From NCBI GenBank assembly GCA_947088515.1, contig CAMUHA010000025.1, positions 1 to 23,786 of the forward strand: a stretch of 23,786 nt of DNA, in the 5' to 3' direction. The number at the start of each line of letters is the position of its first letter. The first letter of the stretch is position 1. Source of the stretch: an uncultured bacterium (GTDB lineage Bacteria; Bacillota; Clostridia; Lachnospirales; Lachnospiraceae). The position numbers and the translations under genes are program-made. Of the stretch, positions 21,325 through 23,786 are shown piece by piece. The notes beneath the pieces were generated by a model. The model was not told where the DNA came from. It ran no database searches and worked only from the letters and a program-made list of their open reading frames with translations.

Positions 21325-22752
21325 TTACTGTTCCGCATTATTAATTTCAGCCAGATATGTTTCTGACCGGTTTGCCTTAACCGTGCCTGGGAAATCATCA
21401 ATTACTTTTGCATAAACCTCTTTTGCCTTATCAATTTCGCCTGTTGCCCGGTAGCAGTTCCCCAGATAAAACAGTGCATCGCCATTTTTCTGATCGTACT
21501 GATAAGCTTTTTGCAGGTTGGGCAACGCTGCTTCATACTCCTCCGCCCGGTAGCTTGTGTGTCCAATATCATAATAGTAATCCGCCAGTTTACCGCTCAC
21601 CTGTGCAAGAAGGCTGTTGTATAAGCTGGTGTATGCCTCTGTTTTGTACTGTCCGTCTTCCTCAGACTCTTCTCCGTCCAGCGATTCCAGACAGGCCGCA
21701 ATTGCCTCAATGTTACCGGGATTCTTTAAATAGGTATCCACAGCCATCATAAGACCATCCGTCACTCTGATAGTGCCATCTGTACCCTGATACGATGCCA
21801 CCTGCTCCGAAAGTTCTCCATTTTCCTTGGTAAGCCTTTGTATTTCCTTCTCCTGCTCGTCAATCGTAGCTGATTTGGCGTCAGATTGCTCGCTTACTTC
21901 CCTTAAACTATCCGCAATACCTGCCTTTGCATTTTGAATCAGTCCCGGTAATATCAAAAAGCAGGCAATCGCAAGTCCGATAATCACCCCAATTCCTAAA
22001 TTAAGCAATGAGGAAACCCCTTTTGATTCCCTTACATTGACTGGCTGGATAATCGTCTCATTCCCGCTCCGGTAACGCACCACATTATCCCCACGGGAAG
22101 TTTTTTTTCTGGTAGTATTTTTTACTGCCGCCTCTGGTGAGAGCATGCTCTCCACTTCTCTTTGATACCGCAGTGTAGTTGTATTATTAATATCTATCTG
22201 GCTGCACTTATAAAGCTCCTTTTGTGCCTTATCCCATTCTTCCGTGTTAATATAAAGAAGGGCAAGAAGCTGGTGTGCACGCACAAACTTAGGGTTATAA
22301 GAAAGTACCTTCTTTAACTGTATAATAGCCAAGTCGGAACTGTCCTGATTACAGTAAAGCAATGCCTGATTGTACTTTTTAATTGTCTGATTGATTGCGT
22401 CCAGGCGTGACTGATTGGCCTGTATCAAATCAATGTAATCATCTGCAATATTTTTCTTGGGGCGTAAATTTTTGCTGATTACCCATTCTTCAAGCGCTGT
22501 TACCACTTCACCCATCTCAAAATAAACAAGCCCCAAAAGATTTCTTGCATCTACATTATTTTTATTAAATTTTATACTTTGCCGTAAGCTGACAATGGCC
22601 CCGGATAAATCTCTCACAGAGGCTTTTTCCAGCCCATCATTATAAAAACGGTTGGAGATAAACATAATCTTTTTATAAAGAGTTACGTCCACACCGCATC
22701 CCGTACAAAAATCATATTCTGACAAACGGCATCCACAATTATAACAAACCAT
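21325..22752 (-). CDS. Zinc-ribbon, TPR-repeat membrane protein
   Basis: A 475-residue protein of unknown function with a clear modular layout. The N-terminal zinc ribbon is CYNCGC (Cys3, 6, 8) followed by CTGCG (Cys16, 19). Tetratricopeptide repeats span about 35-185, for example VDARNLLGLVYFEMGEVVTAL and FVRAHQLLALLYINTEEWDKA. A single transmembrane helix lies at about 247-271 (LLNLGIGVIIGLAIACFLIL). A coiled coil of about 280-320 follows, then more TPRs at about 390-470 (GDALFYLGNCYRATGEIDKA). With no signal peptide, the N-terminal half should be cytoplasmic and the C-terminal TPRs outside, so it could couple inner and outer partners. ATG at 22752 with AGGAG overlapping the stop of the 50-residue gene. 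Located between folC and spoIIA. Confidence 0.88.
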   Translation of the reverse strand: MVCYNCGCRLSEYDFCTGCGVDVTLYKKIMFISNRFYNDGLEKASVRDLSGAIVSLRQSIKFNKNNVDARNLLGLVYFEMGEVVTALEEWVISKNLRPKKNIADDYIDLIQANQSRLDAINQTIKKYNQALLYCNQDSSDLAIIQLKKVLSYNPKFVRAHQLLALLYINTEEWDKAQKELYKCSQIDINNTTTLRYQREVESMLSPEAAVKNTTRKKTSRGDNVVRYRSGNETIIQPVNVRESKGVSSLLNLGIGVIIGLAIACFLILPGLIQNAKAGIADSLREVSEQSDAKSATIDEQEKEIQRLTKENGELSEQVASYQGTDGTIRVTDGLMMAVDTYLKNPGNIEAIAACLESLDGEESEEDGQYKTEAYTSLYNSLLAQVSGKLADYYYDIGHTSYRAEEYEAALPNLQKAYQYDQKNGDALFYLGNCYRATGEIDKAKEVYAKVIDDFPGTVKANRSETYLAEINNAEQ

Positions 22753-22763
22753 GCCGTTTCTCC

Positions 22764-22916
22764 TTACTCTTCTTCTTTGTCTGTTTTCGTTTTCTCTGCC
22801 ATCTTTATCAGTATATCCGCCATGTCCGTCAGATTCTGGCTGGTTATGGCTTCTTCCGCGTCCTCCACCTCAAGGCTGGGACGGAACTTCTTTAATTCCT
22901 CTTCAAAATCAATCAT
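22764..22916 (-). CDS. Small acidic protein (50 residues) overlapping the end of folC
   Basis: A short gene starting at ATG 22916 with AGGAG 9 nt upstream. Its first 8 nt (ATGATTGA) overlap the folC stop codon, a pattern of translational coupling. Its own stop overlaps the Shine-Dalgarno of the TPR gene. The protein begins MIDFEEELKKFRPSLEVED, contains NLTDMADILIKMAEK and ends in KTDKEEE. It is very acidic, probably helical, with no membrane span or known motif. I recognise no family. The tight packing and good ribosome binding site support a real gene. Confidence 0.75.
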   Translation of the reverse strand: MIDFEEELKKFRPSLEVEDAEEAITSQNLTDMADILIKMAEKTKTDKEEE

Positions 22917-23786
22917 TCTGCATTCTCCTCATCAGGAACTTTATCTGTCCTATTAAATATAGCGACCCGGCAATATATATAATATCCCCCTTTTTTCTGT
23001 GCTTTAGCAAATGCAGATATGCTTCCTGTACATTATCAAAAAAAACGGAAGAAACTTCTTTATACTGCCTCCAAACTGTTTTTAATCTGCCTATGGAAGC
23101 GCTCCTGTCTGATTCCAGGGTTGTCACTGCCGCTCCCGCAAAAAGCGCCGAATCTGCAATTTTCTGTATCATTACATCATAACGCTTATCTTCCACAACA
23201 CCAAACAATATCCATCTCTTTCCACTGCAGTCATCTCTCCTGACTGTATCAAGCAAAGCTTCTATTCCATCTTCATTATGGGCTCCATCCAGATAAATCC
23301 CCGGCAAAGCCTCTTCCATCCTGCCTGGCCAATGGGCCTGCCAAAGCCCCTGCCGTATAACTTCAGGCGAAATTCTCTCATCATGAAGCGCACCTGCCGC
23401 CGCCAGGGCCAAAGATGCGTTTTCCGTCTGATAAAGGGCAGTTGTATCCAGTGAAAGACTAACATAATTATAATAACCACAATGAAAAGAAAAATCAATG
23501 CTTTTATTGCCTATATTCACATTCAAAATATCATCTTTTTTGATGATAATCGCCGGACTTTCCATTTTTTTTGCATATTCCGTCAAAACTCTGGCGCTTT
23601 CTTCCCGTTTATCAACAAAAACCACCGGCACTTTCGGCTTAATAATCCCGGCCTTTTCCGCTGCTATTTTTTCAATGGTATCCCCAAGATACTGCATATG
23701 GTCTAATCCAATTTCCGTAATTACACAGACCACTGGCTTGCGGATGCAGTTCGTTGCATCCAGCCTTCCGCCCATACCCGTCTCCA
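22909..23786 (-). CDS. folC: Folylpolyglutamate synthase / dihydrofolate synthase (5' end cut off by window)
   Basis: Adds glutamate to folates (and possibly to dihydropteroate), using ATP. The visible part covers about 291 codons of an expected 430. It opens with ETGMGGRLDATN, the conserved FolC/Mur-ligase central motif. ITEIGLDHMQYLG and the lysine region AAEKAGIIKP follow, then WPGRMEE and the signature LDGAHNEDGI, and the C-terminal Mur-ligase domain with RWILFGVVEDKRYD. The N-terminal P-loop lies beyond the window edge. The stop TGA at 22909-22911 overlaps the start of the 50-residue gene. Family assignment is secure; whether it has both activities is not decidable here. Confidence 0.94.
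   Translation of the reverse strand, partial: ETGMGGRLDATNCIRKPVVCVITEIGLDHMQYLGDTIEKIAAEKAGIIKPKVPVVFVDKREESARVLTEYAKKMESPAIIIKKDDILNVNIGNKSIDFSFHCGYYNYVSLSLDTTALYQTENASLALAAAGALHDERISPEVIRQGLWQAHWPGRMEEALPGIYLDGAHNEDGIEALLDTVRRDDCSGKRWILFGVVEDKRYDVMIQKIADSALFAGAAVTTLESDRSASIGRLKTVWRQYKEVSSVFFDNVQEAYLHLLKHRKKGDIIYIAGSLYLIGQIKFLMRRMQND

Overview
The window reads as a piece of chromosome from an endospore-forming, low-GC Firmicute, most likely a Clostridia/Lachnospiraceae gut bacterium. The evidence is a complete spoIIAA-spoIIAB-sigF operon, a domain-permuted GH3 beta-glucosidase of the Ruminococcus/Butyrivibrio type, DUF3783 and MoxR/VWA/LRR genes, strong AGGAGG ribosome binding sites, and several TTG or GTG starts. 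I support 21 protein genes, two of them cut by the window edges. I see no rRNA, tRNA, CRISPR array, insertion sequence or phage gene. All genes but one lie on the minus strand; the exception is an AraC-type regulator.

Layout, left to right. 1-1912: 5' part of a dCache-HAMP chemotaxis receptor with a clear sigma-A promoter. 2152-2793: class I amidotransferase-like hydrolase (peptidase C26). 2891-5662: permuted GH3 glycosidase, divergent from the AraC regulator at 5888-6718, which is probably its regulator. 6742-12806: a run of six co-oriented genes, transcribed RNase HI (with a viroplasmin domain), MraY/WecA-like phosphoglycosyltransferase, dCMP/ComEB-type deaminase, zincin-like/VWA protein, MoxR AAA+ ATPase, LRR protein. 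13105-13530: unknown 141-residue protein. 13690-15660: a KdsC-like HAD phosphatase followed by a HddC-GmhB fusion enzyme, pointing to an activated-heptose or related acidic-sugar pathway for a surface glycan. 15829-19496: DUF3783 protein and a large secreted, membrane-anchored GH73-type glucosaminidase with a long Thr/Pro/Ala/Ser repeat. 19627-21240: the spoIIA operon controlling forespore sigma-F. 21325-23786: a zinc-ribbon/TPR membrane protein, a 50-residue protein overlapping folC, and the 3' part of folC.

How the genes work together. The AraC-GH3 pair looks like a glucoside-utilisation module. The MoxR ATPase and its VWA partner form a recognisable chaperone-like pair, with the LRR protein as a candidate target-binding or substrate component. 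SpoIIAA, SpoIIAB and SigF form the standard partner-switching circuit. The KdsC-like, HddC-GmhB, MraY-like and glucosaminidase genes all point to envelope construction or remodelling.

The most interesting unexplained items are these: the MoxR/VWA/LRR cassette, whose VWA protein carries a degenerate zincin motif; a textbook terminator hairpin placed directly against the spoIIAA ribosome binding site; a plus-strand promoter plus hairpin in the 12.8-13.1 kb gap; a PurR/LacI-like palindrome in the KdsC leader; and a 30-bp perfect palindrome at 15785-15814. No clearly new large system is proven by the sequence. The MoxR/VWA/LRR cassette is the best candidate.
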